A DNA stretch of 49,280 nt. It comes from Acidimicrobiia bacterium. Lineage in GTDB: Bacteria; Actinomycetota; Acidimicrobiia; Acidimicrobiales; Aldehydirespiratoraceae. Below are positions 42,560-49,280 of the stretch, one piece after another. Every line of letters begins with the position of its first letter. Within the stretch, counting starts at the first letter, position 1. Location of the stretch: NCBI GenBank assembly GCA_024421085.1, contig JAHQYN010000012.1:1-49280 (forward strand), read 5' to 3'. A program made the translations under genes and the position numbers. Under the pieces are notes generated by a model, which was given only the letters and a program-made list of their open reading frames with translations, ran no database searches and had not been told where the DNA came from.

Positions 42560-43720
42560 GTGCCAACCTCGGAGGTCTATCTCGACCATGCGGCCAGCAC
42601 GGTGGTGCGTGCGGCGTCTAAGGCGGCTTGGGCCGCTGCGGTCGAAGCGCATCACGCGAATCCGACGGGAGCGCACAAGGCGGCCCGTAGCGCCCGCCGG
42701 GCACTCGACGATGCCCGTGACCTGATCGCTGAGATGGTCGGTCGTGATCCGGCGGAGGCAGTGTTCACCAGCGGCGGGTCCGAGGCCGACAATCTCGCGG
42801 TCCGCGGGGTGCTCGCAGCCCGTGGCGGCACCGCCGTGTGTTCCGCGGGGGAGCACCATGCGGTTCTCGAACCGGTTGAGCACGCCGACGGGTTGACCGT
42901 CGGGCTTGATGCGAAGGGCCAGGTCACTCCGCAAGCCCTGGCAGACACGCTCAAAGCGGCCGACGATGTGAGCGTCGTCTCGATCATTGCGGTCAACAAC
43001 GAGACCGGAGCGGTCAATGACCTCCCGGCGCTGGCACAGGTGGTTCGCGAGCATGCCCCCGGGGCGCTCTTCCACACAGACGCAGTGCAGGCACTCTCCT
43101 GGATAGACCTTGCCCCCGCCGTCGCAGATGTAGACATGGTGTCGATCACAGGGCACAAGGTGGGCGGACCGATCGGCACTGGCGTGCTGTTCGTTCGTGC
43201 CGGGATCGAACTCGAGGCCCAGATTCTGGGCGGCGGACAAGAACGCGGCCGCCGCGCCGGGACCCCCGATGTTGCCGGGGCGGCGGCCTTTGCGGCGGCC
43301 GTCAAGGCCACCGTTGAGCGGCGCCCCGACGAGGTTGTGCGTCTGGGAGGGCTGCGTGACCGCTTGGTCGACGGCCTCGTCGACCGGCTCGGTTCGGCGG
43401 TGGTGCCAACCCTGCTCGGCAGGGGCCATGACTCAGAGGTAGCCGCGGGTATCGCCCATATATGTCTCGACGGGGTCGAGGCCGAAGCGCTGCTGTTCCT
43501 TCTCGATGCACAGGGGCTGCGTGCTTCGGCGGCGTCGAGTTGTTCGAGCGGTGCCCAGGATCCCTCCCATGTGCTGGCGGCGATGGGTGTGCCCCGTGAG
43601 CTTGCCGCCGGGTCGCTGCGCCTGTCGCTGGGCCACAGTTCCACACCCGCCGATGTCGAGACGGCGCTGGAGATCATCCCGCCCGCCGTCAAGCGCCTGC
43701 TCCGCCACGGCGGAGGTTGA
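42560..43720 (+). CDS. Cysteine desulfurase (NifS/IscS family)
   Basis: A 386-residue PLP enzyme that takes sulfur from cysteine as an enzyme-bound persulfide. The PLP Lys is Lys200 in VSITGHKVGGP, and cofactor contacts are in FTSGGSEADNLAV and HTDAVQAL. The catalytic Cys is Cys328 in SAASSCSSGAQDPSHVL, followed by the mobile-loop features of the IscS type. The start is GTG 42560 (MPTSEVYLDHAAST), right where the family begins. It precedes mnmA, so it probably supplies sulfur for tRNA 2-thiouridine and perhaps Fe-S clusters. A 337-bp gap with repeats separates the two. Confidence 0.94.
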   Translation: MPTSEVYLDHAASTVVRAASKAAWAAAVEAHHANPTGAHKAARSARRALDDARDLIAEMVGRDPAEAVFTSGGSEADNLAVRGVLAARGGTAVCSAGEHHAVLEPVEHADGLTVGLDAKGQVTPQALADTLKAADDVSVVSIIAVNNETGAVNDLPALAQVVREHAPGALFHTDAVQALSWIDLAPAVADVDMVSITGHKVGGPIGTGVLFVRAGIELEAQILGGGQERGRRAGTPDVAGAAAFAAAVKATVERRPDEVVRLGGLRDRLVDGLVDRLGSAVVPTLLGRGHDSEVAAGIAHICLDGVEAEALLFLLDAQGLRASAASSCSSGAQDPSHVLAAMGVPRELAAGSLRLSLGHSSTPADVETALEIIPPAVKRLLRHGGG

Positions 43721-44057
43721 CACCCATTGGGTTGAGCCCCGGTGGACCCAACAGCGGCAGTCGTCTCCATCGCTGGTCGGTTGCCCGGCACCGAGGACAC
43801 GGTGCGCGTGTCAGCGAGGAACCCGGCTAATTCCACACCGTTGCGCGACAGCGAGGGACGGGCACGGTGGATCGAGAGCACCGTGACCAACCCGGCGAAC
43901 TGAGCGGCACCGTGCTGAGCGGGCCGGCAGAGCGAAACGGTTGAGCGGAGCGGATCGGCGGCGTCGAACCTACGCTGAACCTGTCGTAGCGGTCACCGCA
44001 CCGGCGTTCAGTTGGCTCGCGGAGCGGATCGGCGGCGTCGAACCTACGCTGAACGGT
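43721..44057. other. 337-bp gap between cysteine desulfurase and mnmA, duplicated promoter segment
   Basis: No gene seen. The first 200 bp are GC-rich with scattered CACGGTG/CACCGTG short repeats. The last 110 bp hold two copies of the mnmA upstream segment, described as a repeat entry. Confidence 0.6.
43945..44054 (+). repeat. 36-bp direct repeat, period 74, duplicating the mnmA promoter
   Basis: A 36-bp segment starting GCGGAGCGGATCGGCGGCGT and ending TACGCTGAAC occurs at 43945-43980 and 44019-44054 without differences. Each copy includes TACGCT (second copy at 44045-44050), which stands 7 nt before the mnmA ATG. Confidence 0.95.
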
Positions 44058-45146
44058 ATGTCTGGGAACGGAACCTCGATCGTCGGGCGCGCCGGACCGG
44101 TGTTGGTCGCCATGTCCGGCGGGGTCGACTCGTCGGTAGCGGCCGCCCTGCTGGTGGAGGCTGGTCACGAGGTCGTCGGTGTCACGATGAAGCTGTGGGG
44201 TGGGCCGAGCGACACCGGGTGTTGCGCTGTCTCTGATGTCGACGATGCCCGTCGGGTCGCTGACCGGCTCGGCGTTGAGCACCACGTCTTCAATTTCGGT
44301 GACGACTTCGAGCGAGACGTCGTTGCCCCTTATGTGGCCGACCACGCGGCGGGCCGCACCCCGAACCCCTGCATCGAGTGCAATCGACACCTCAAGTTCG
44401 ATCGGCTGCTGCGCCGGGCCGACGCGCTCGGGTTCTCGACGATCGCGACCGGTCACCATGCCCGTGTCGTTGCCACTGCCGACGGGCCGCGGATCGGGCG
44501 CGGCGCCGATGCAGCCAAGGATCAGTCCTATGTGCTGCACATGCTCGACGATGCCGTGCTGGGGTGTCTGCTGCTTCCGCTCGGGGCGATGACCAAGGCC
44601 GAGGTGCGCCACATAGCCGCTGATCTCGACCTTCGCACCGCTGCCAAGCCGGAGAGCCAGGACGTCTGCTTCATCACCAACCAGCACGGCCGGGAGGCGT
44701 TCCTCGGTGACCGGATCGGGCTCAAGCCGGGAGTCGTGGTCGACCGCGCAGGCACCAGAGTCGGCGGGGTCGGGTCGGTCGAGTTGGTGACGGTCGGGCA
44801 GCGCAAGGGTCTGGGCCTCGCTGGCGGCACCGACCCGCATTATGTGATCGACGTAGACCCGACCTCGTCGACGGTCACCGTGGGTACCGCCGAGGACCTG
44901 TTGGTCGACGTGACACCACTCGAGTCGTGGGCCTGGACCGGTGAGCCGCTCAGCGGTGAGTTGGAGTTGCAGTGTTCCGCCCACGGGGTGCCGGCGCCCG
45001 GCGAGGTGGTCGACAACTCCGTGCTTTGGCGCGACGCGCATCGTCGGGTCGCCCCCGGTCAAAGCGTGGTCGCTTACCGCGGCGACCTGGTGGTCGGTGG
45101 CGGCATCGTCGGCCGGAGGGGGGAGACCGTCCGCCGTCGTCAGTAG
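44058..45146 (+). CDS. mnmA: tRNA-specific 2-thiouridylase MnmA
   Basis: A 362-residue PP-loop ATPase that thiolates U34 of tRNA-Lys, -Glu and -Gln. The PP-loop is AMSGGVDSSVAAALL (residues 19-33). The two catalytic Cys lie in RTPNPCIECN near residue 105 and in ESQDVCFI near residue 204, and TVGQRKGLG marks the C-terminal domain. The start is ATG 44058, with TACGCT 7 nt before it; a more distal ATG at 43941 would read through the duplicated promoter. The stop overlaps the end of the convergent vapC by 7 bp. Sulfur probably comes from the adjacent cysteine desulfurase. Confidence 0.95.
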   Translation: MSGNGTSIVGRAGPVLVAMSGGVDSSVAAALLVEAGHEVVGVTMKLWGGPSDTGCCAVSDVDDARRVADRLGVEHHVFNFGDDFERDVVAPYVADHAAGRTPNPCIECNRHLKFDRLLRRADALGFSTIATGHHARVVATADGPRIGRGADAAKDQSYVLHMLDDAVLGCLLLPLGAMTKAEVRHIAADLDLRTAAKPESQDVCFITNQHGREAFLGDRIGLKPGVVVDRAGTRVGGVGSVELVTVGQRKGLGLAGGTDPHYVIDVDPTSSTVTVGTAEDLLVDVTPLESWAWTGEPLSGELELQCSAHGVPAPGEVVDNSVLWRDAHRRVAPGQSVVAYRGDLVVGGGIVGRRGETVRRRQ

Positions 45147-45493
45147 ATTTCGAAGCGGGCCTTCAGCCGTGACATGTCGTCGGGGTCGCCCGTGAGGATG
45201 AACGTGCCCAGACCCTCTGCGACCACGGCGAGGTGGGCGTCGACGACATCGGAAGTTCCAGTGTCGGCGAGCCTTCGCCCGATCGTCACCGACTCGTCGA
45301 GAGAGTGGATCTCGAAGTAGCGGACCGCTCGCGCCAGGTTTGCCTGACGTGCCGGCTGCCGCCAGACTTGGGCGAGGACCGGGTGGGTTGTGTGCAGTTC
45401 GTCGCCGCGCTCAGTCGCTCGCTTGATCAGTGCCCAGAGTCGGGAGTTCAGGTGCTCGCCGTCGACGATCAATGGACCCGCATCGATGATCAA
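45140..45493 (-). CDS. vapC: VapC-type PIN-domain toxin
   Basis: A 117-residue PIN domain. Acidic and active-site positions are Asp in IIDAGPLIVDG at the start, a Gln where many have Glu (PVLAQVWR), Asp in SDVVDAHLAVVA, and TGDPDDMSRL near the end. As a family these are Mg2+-dependent ribonucleases cutting tRNA or rRNA. The start is taken as TTG 45493, which overlaps the vapB stop as TTGA; GGGGT lies just before it. An upstream ATG at 45532 would add 13 residues inside vapB. It is downstream of its antitoxin in the usual order. Confidence 0.85.
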   Translation of the reverse strand: MIIDAGPLIVDGEHLNSRLWALIKRATERGDELHTTHPVLAQVWRQPARQANLARAVRYFEIHSLDESVTIGRRLADTGTSDVVDAHLAVVAEGLGTFILTGDPDDMSRLKARFEIY

Positions 45494-45735
45494 CGGTCGA
45501 CCCCTTGGCGGTCGAGGACCGCGTCGGCCCATTCAAGGTGCTCACGGTCGATGGGACCTTCATCTGCCTCCCAGGAGGCAATCATGTCCAGCATGGCCTG
45601 GCTGCGACGGCGGCGCTTGACCTCGGCGAGAAGGGACCTCTTGATGGCGAGCTTCTTTGTGCCGTCCATGGCAACCAGCTCAGCGAGGGCCGCTTCCATG
45701 TCGTCATCGAAATTGATGGTCGTCTTCGTAGCCAT
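45490..45735 (-). CDS. vapB: VapB-type antitoxin
   Basis: An 81-residue protein. The N-terminal MATKTTINFDDDMEAALAEL fits a ribbon-helix-helix strand and first helix; the C-terminal part (MIASWEADEGPIDREHLEWA) would wrap the toxin. TAACAT (45747-45742) stands 6 nt before ATG 45735, so it is probably leaderless, and an AT-rich patch around it may serve as operator. vapC is coupled through a 4-nt overlap. Confidence 0.8.
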   Translation of the reverse strand: MATKTTINFDDDMEAALAELVAMDGTKKLAIKRSLLAEVKRRRRSQAMLDMIASWEADEGPIDREHLEWADAVLDRQGVDR

Positions 45736-45877
45736 ACAAGTATGTTAAAGCAACCATATTCTTGTTGCAACCCTGGGCACCGGTGGGCGACTCGCCGCTT
45801 GGGTGCGCTGAACCGGGTTGTTCTGGCCGTGGGGGTCGGTTGCGTCGGGAGGGAGTGGACCTCCGCGGCGATTGGGG

Positions 45878-46993
45878 TCAGGCTCGGGGTTCGCGGGGGA
45901 GTCCTAGTACTCGTTCGCCGAGGATGTTGCGCATTATGTTCGAGGTGCCGCCCATGATCGTGTAGGCGGGCGAGTAGGCGAAGGCCCTGCTGTGGGGCGA
46001 GTCGAGGGTGGCCGCCGGTCCGAGGACCCCAGCGGCGAACTGCGCCACACGCTGTTGATGCTCGGTGCAGTAGGTCTTGGTGGCAGCGCTGAAACCCGGC
46101 GGTGCCTGCCTCAGGGTTTCGCGGTAGACGAGGATCCGACCGAGACGGTATCCGGTCTCCAGCCGGGCGATCTGTTGGCGGACCCGCGGATCCTCGGCAT
46201 CGGCGACCGAACGCGCATGGTCGTACAGCGGTTTGTTGGAGACGAGGCGGTCGATGCCTCCGCGCTCATGTTCAAGCTGGGTCATCGTCTGACGGAAGGC
46301 CGCGCCCTCAACCCCCACCAGATTCTCCACGGGAACCCTGACGTCGGTGAACCAGGTCTCGCAGAAGTGGGTGTTGTCGACCATGTCACGGATGGTCCGC
46401 ACCTCGATGCCGGGCAGGTCCATCGGCACGATCAGTTCGCTGATGCCTTCATGGGGCCTCCCGGTCGAATCGGTCCGGCAGATCAGGTAGCAGTAGTCGG
46501 CGAGAGCCGCACCCGACGTCCAGACTTTCTGGCCGTTGACCACGAACACATCGCCGGCTCGAACCGCTGAAGTCTTGAGGGCGGCGAGGTCGGAGCCGGC
46601 ATCGGGCTCGCTCATGCCGATCGACCAGGTTGTAGCGCCCGAGAGAATGCCGGGCAGGTACTCCGCCTGCTGGTCGTGCGTGCCGTAGCTGATCAGCGAA
46701 GGACCGAACTGGCGGTCGGCGAACCAGCTGGCGGCGATCGGCGCGCCCAGCGAGATCAGTTCCTCGGCCACGATGACGCGCTCGATGGGTGGGCGCCCAC
46801 CGTCGCCGTGCTCAACGGGCCAGGTCATGCCGACCCAGCCCTGCGCGGCGATCGTCTCGCTGAACTCCTTTGAGAACCCGTTGATCCAACTGTCGTTGTG
46901 TACACCATGGGCCGCGATGCCAGCCGCGCCCACCGCTCTGGCTTCGGCTCGCAGAGCTAGAAGTCCCGGAGTCAAGCGATAGTTGAGGCTCAT
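45878..46993 (-). CDS. Acyl-CoA dehydrogenase
   Basis: A 371-residue FAD-dependent acyl-CoA dehydrogenase performing the alpha,beta-desaturation of acyl-CoA. The all-alpha N-terminal domain is followed by the beta domain with SIGMSEPDAGSDLA and NGQKVWTSGA, and the C-terminal helices end in IMGGTSNIMRNILGERVLGLP. The position of the catalytic Glu is not certain from inspection. The start is ATG 46993 (MSLNYRLTPG), with GGAGG upstream. The frame extends over 190 codons further upstream, but only antisense to cofC. It may act with the thiolase, SDRs and P450 of this segment in lipid or sterol degradation. Confidence 0.92.
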   Translation of the reverse strand: MSLNYRLTPGLLALRAEARAVGAAGIAAHGVHNDSWINGFSKEFSETIAAQGWVGMTWPVEHGDGGRPPIERVIVAEELISLGAPIAASWFADRQFGPSLISYGTHDQQAEYLPGILSGATTWSIGMSEPDAGSDLAALKTSAVRAGDVFVVNGQKVWTSGAALADYCYLICRTDSTGRPHEGISELIVPMDLPGIEVRTIRDMVDNTHFCETWFTDVRVPVENLVGVEGAAFRQTMTQLEHERGGIDRLVSNKPLYDHARSVADAEDPRVRQQIARLETGYRLGRILVYRETLRQAPPGFSAATKTYCTEHQQRVAQFAAGVLGPAATLDSPHSRAFAYSPAYTIMGGTSNIMRNILGERVLGLPREPRA

Positions 46994-47135
46994 GGCTGTG
47001 GCACCCTCCAGTCTCGGGCATGCCGGGATCTGACGATGGTTCCTTGTGCCGGCCACGATACGCCGCTTGGGGGTCGTCTGCGGCGAAGCGGCCGCGCCGA
47101 CAACACCCCGAACAACGAGCAATAGACTTGGGGGG

Positions 47136-47762
47136 GTGGCCCCGAGTGATTCAGAGAGGCGCGACCCCAAAACCCACGACACGATCGTGTTGGTGCCGAT
47201 CCGCTCGTTCGACGGCGCCAAGAGCCGTCTCGCCGACTCGCTCGGCCCGCTGGCGCGCCGGGCGCTGATCCGCCGAATGGCGGAGACAGTGGTGGCCGCT
47301 GCACACGACCTTTCGGTCTGGGTGGTGACCGACGACGATGAGGTGGCGGACTGGGCACGAACGCGCGGAGCCTTGAGCTGCACCGTCGGCGTGATCGGGC
47401 TCAACCCCGCGGTGACGGTGGCCGCCACGGCCGCGGCCGCCGCGGGAGCGTCGCGGATCATCATCGCCCACGCCGACCTGCCGTACGCGTCGGACCTGCG
47501 GGTCGTGACCGGAACGGGCGTGGCGATAGCGCCTGACCGGCACCGCGACGGCTCCAACGTCATGAGCCTGCCCACCAACACCGGCTTCGTCTTCGCCTAT
47601 GGTCCGGGGTCGTTCGAGAGGCACCGCGCCGAGGCGGCCCGGCTGGGTCTCGACTTCACCGAGATCGACGATGCTTCCTTAGGGTGGGACGTCGACAGCC
47701 CAGCGGATCTGCCGACACGGGAGTTCAACGATGCACCCGACCACGCCCGCAGCGGTTGTTAG
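47136..47762 (+). CDS. cofC: CofC-like 2-phospholactate guanylyltransferase (coenzyme F420 pathway)
   Basis: A 208-residue nucleotidyltransferase-fold protein. The N-terminal nucleotide-binding loop is VLVPIRSFDGAKSRLADSL, followed by VVTDDDEVADWA and the metal-binding AHADLPYASDL. The late family block (usually a GTNAL motif) reads DRHRDGSNVMSLP. Proteins of this family attach GMP to phospholactate or phosphoenolpyruvate, giving the F420 precursor. The start is GTG 47136, with TAGACT 7 nt upstream. It is followed after 10 bp by the PIG-L gene. No other F420 genes are in the window. Confidence 0.82.
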   Translation: MAPSDSERRDPKTHDTIVLVPIRSFDGAKSRLADSLGPLARRALIRRMAETVVAAAHDLSVWVVTDDDEVADWARTRGALSCTVGVIGLNPAVTVAATAAAAAGASRIIIAHADLPYASDLRVVTGTGVAIAPDRHRDGSNVMSLPTNTGFVFAYGPGSFERHRAEAARLGLDFTEIDDASLGWDVDSPADLPTREFNDAPDHARSGC

Positions 47763-47772
47763 GTATTGAGCC

Positions 47773-48504
47773 GTGCGTATAGACCTTCCGACACCCGCGA
47801 CCGCACTGGCGATCGCCGCGCATCCCGACGACGTGGAATTCGGCTGCGGCGCCACGCTGGCCAAGTGGGCTGAAGCTGGGTCCACAGTCCATCTGCTGGT
47901 CTGCACAGACGGGAGCAAGGGCACCTGGGACGTCGACGCTGACACCGCTGCATTGACAACCCGCCGACAAGCCGAACAGCGGGAGGCGGCCCGCCGACTC
48001 GGGGCCACCGGCGAGGTGCGCTTCTTGGGTGCGCGGGACGGCGAACTCGACCACGGCGTCGATTGGCGCAGCCTGCTCAGCGGCATCATCCGGGAACTGA
48101 AACCCGAAGTCGTCTTGGGTCACGACCCGTGGCAGCGCTGGCGTATCCACCCCGACCATCGGGCCGCCGGTTGGCTGACGGTCGACTCTGTGGTTGCCGC
48201 CCGCGACCCGCACTACCACCGCGAGCACGGCATCGCCCATCATCGACCCGCGGCGCTGCTGTTGTTCGAGTGCGAGGAGCCCGACCACCTAGAGGCTGTC
48301 GAGCAGCCGCACCTCGACGCCAAAGTCTCGGCACTGCTTGCCCACGAGTCACAGTTCGAGACCACCATGGAGATCGACGAGGCCGACGACGGTGCCCAGA
48401 CCGAGAAGTTCCGCCAACGGATCCTGCGAGAGGCCCGGGATCACGGCCGCCGCGGCGGCGTCCGCTACGCCGAGGCCTTCCGCCAAATCGACCCCGCAAG
48501 CTGA
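47773..48504 (+). CDS. PIG-L/LmbE-family deacetylase (MshB/Mca-like)
   Basis: A 243-residue zinc-dependent N-acetylglucosaminyl deacetylase family protein. The zinc and base motif AHPDDVEFGCGATLA lies near residue 17, and the third zinc ligand is in RIHPDHRAAG near residue 125. MshB and Mca, in mycothiol metabolism, and mycothiol S-conjugate amidases belong here; other members act on antibiotics or glycolipids. The start is GTG 47773, with TAGGTA 7 nt upstream. It is 10 bp after cofC and ends before a strong hairpin. Together with ino1 a mycothiol role is tempting but undecided. Confidence 0.88.
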   Translation: MRIDLPTPATALAIAAHPDDVEFGCGATLAKWAEAGSTVHLLVCTDGSKGTWDVDADTAALTTRRQAEQREAARRLGATGEVRFLGARDGELDHGVDWRSLLSGIIRELKPEVVLGHDPWQRWRIHPDHRAAGWLTVDSVVAARDPHYHREHGIAHHRPAALLLFECEEPDHLEAVEQPHLDAKVSALLAHESQFETTMEIDEADDGAQTEKFRQRILREARDHGRRGGVRYAEAFRQIDPAS

Positions 48505-48536
48505 CCGACCCCGCCGAATCCCGGCCAACTCCGCCG

Positions 48537-48581
48537 AATCTGCGCGTTCAGCCACACTAGATGTGGCTGAACGCGCAGGTT
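48537..48581. terminator. Strong bidirectional hairpin between convergent genes
   Basis: A perfect 17-bp stem with left arm CTGCGCGTTCAGCCACA (48540-48556), loop CTAGA, and right arm 48562-48578, extendable by about 3 pairs including a G-U. It separates the PIG-L gene (plus) from the permease gene (minus). There is no strong T run on either side. Confidence 0.7.
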
Positions 48582-48657
48582 TCGGAGGGAGGCAGGCCGA
48601 ACAGGCAAGCCTGAACCGAAGATACTCACTCGCCGAATACTGCCGAGGGCGAGACGA

Positions 48658-49280
48658 TCAGTTCCTGCGGCGGCCGCGCGTGGGGGAGGCACCGCCGGCC
48701 GGTGCCCAACGGAATCTGCGCCAGGCGACCAGGGCACCGACAACAGTCCACGCCAGCAGCACAGCCAGGCGCTCCGGCAACAGTGCGGGTGCCTCGCTGA
48801 AGGGGCTCATCGCCTCGCCGAAGGAGATCACGAAGTGCCGCAGCGGGAACGTGTCGCCGACCAGCAGCAGCCACGCTGGCGCCTCACCCTCGAGCGAGAC
48901 GAAGACGTTCGACACGAACGCCATCGGCAGGATCACCGCGTTGGCCACAGCCGGTGCGGCAGCCGCGCTGCGGGTGAGTGCCGCGAGCGCCACACCCCAG
49001 GTCGCGAAGGCGGTCGCACCGACCACGAGCGCTGCCAGCATCGCCGGGAGCTTCGCCGCCTCGATGTTGACGCCGTAGGCCGCAACGCCGAGCGTCACCA
49101 CCGCCACCGTCCCCAGCACCGCCATGTAGACCGCCGAGCCGATGACTCCCGCGAGATAGATCCAGGGAGGCAGCGGCGTGCCCCGAACCCTGCGCAGAAT
49201 CCCCTCGTCGCGGCGGATCGACAGGTTGATCGCCAGGTTCGTGAAGGTCGCGCTGGCGACCGCGAACACAGCCAGCGCTG
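48658..49280 (-). CDS. ABC-2 type transporter permease (N-terminus beyond window)
   Basis: The last 207 visible residues of a membrane permease; the frame remains open to the window end, so the beginning is missing. After a cytoplasmic stretch typical of ABC-2 permeases (RRDEGILRRVRGTPLPPW, the coupling helix), four hydrophobic spans follow (IGSAVYMAVLGTVAVVTLGV, LPAMLAALVVGATAFATWGVA, the AVANAVILPMAFVSNVFVSL block, and LAVLLAWTVVGALVAW). The end is basic. Such permeases export drugs, polysaccharides or lipids with a separate ATPase, presumably encoded to the right. Confidence 0.85.
   Translation of the reverse strand, partial: ALAVFAVASATFTNLAINLSIRRDEGILRRVRGTPLPPWIYLAGVIGSAVYMAVLGTVAVVTLGVAAYGVNIEAAKLPAMLAALVVGATAFATWGVALAALTRSAAAAPAVANAVILPMAFVSNVFVSLEGEAPAWLLLVGDTFPLRHFVISFGEAMSPFSEAPALLPERLAVLLAWTVVGALVAWRRFRWAPAGGASPTRGRRRN

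Noticed and set aside
46994-47581. Long N-terminal extension of the acyl-CoA dehydrogenase
   Set aside because: The extra frame is antisense to cofC, and the conserved domain plus a GGAGG ribosome site begin at 46993.

Overview
The window looks like a chromosomal segment of a high-GC actinobacterium, probably of the class Acidimicrobiia or a near relative. The pointers are strongly GC-rich third codon positions, frequent GTG starts, a eukaryote-like (type 2) IleRS, a MurA with Asp at the catalytic Cys position, a CofC homologue (coenzyme F420) and many lipid/acyl-CoA enzymes. No rRNA, complete tRNA or CRISPR array was seen.

Layout. 1-4139: end of a very large DUF1998-type helicase resembling DruE or MrfA-like defence and repair helicases. 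4389-15387: central and lipid metabolism, with a thiolase, an NPD-family FMN enzyme, methylmalonyl-CoA mutase small and large subunits, the MeaB GTPase, a citrate-synthase-family enzyme and a cytochrome P450. mutA and mutB are split by 470 bp holding a tRNA 3'-end-like fragment and an orphan ORF. 15458-19164: class I ribonucleotide reductase (nrdA-nrdB, overlapping by one base). 19401-26325: a 2OG-Fe(II) oxygenase, an internally deleted hydrolase gene, ileS, a nucleoside hydrolase and an SDR. 26340-28154: two toxin-antitoxin-like modules (XRE/nucleotidyltransferase and a DUF4258-like toxin with its partner). 28212-33068: a zinc-type dehydrogenase, an amidohydrolase, a second SDR and an uncharacterised protein. 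33222-39414: inositol-phosphate synthase, murA, a NifU-like protein, a GH15 enzyme and a rhomboid protease. 40022-42537: a mobile element with 26-bp terminal inverted repeats. 42560-49280: cysteine desulfurase, mnmA, vapBC, an acyl-CoA dehydrogenase, cofC, a PIG-L deacetylase and an ABC-2 permease cut by the window edge.

The most unusual object is the 2.5-kb element at 40022-42537. Near-identical 26-bp inverted repeats enclose four cistrons, each overlapping the next by 4 nt: an IS1595-type transposase whose catalytic middle is missing, a D12 (Dam-like) adenine methyltransferase, a NotI-family endonuclease and a 50-residue protein. It reads as a restriction-modification system packaged as a non-autonomous transposon, and it sits between the promoters of two divergent host genes.

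Two patterns recur. First, at least fifteen genes have a TANNNT -10-like hexamer followed by only 6-8 nt before the start codon, the layout of leaderless transcription; this helps choose starts. Second, many intergenic gaps hold short tandem repeats with unrelated units. Several begin at the stop codon of the upstream gene, and two end within a few bases of a start codon, so that the promoter itself is duplicated.
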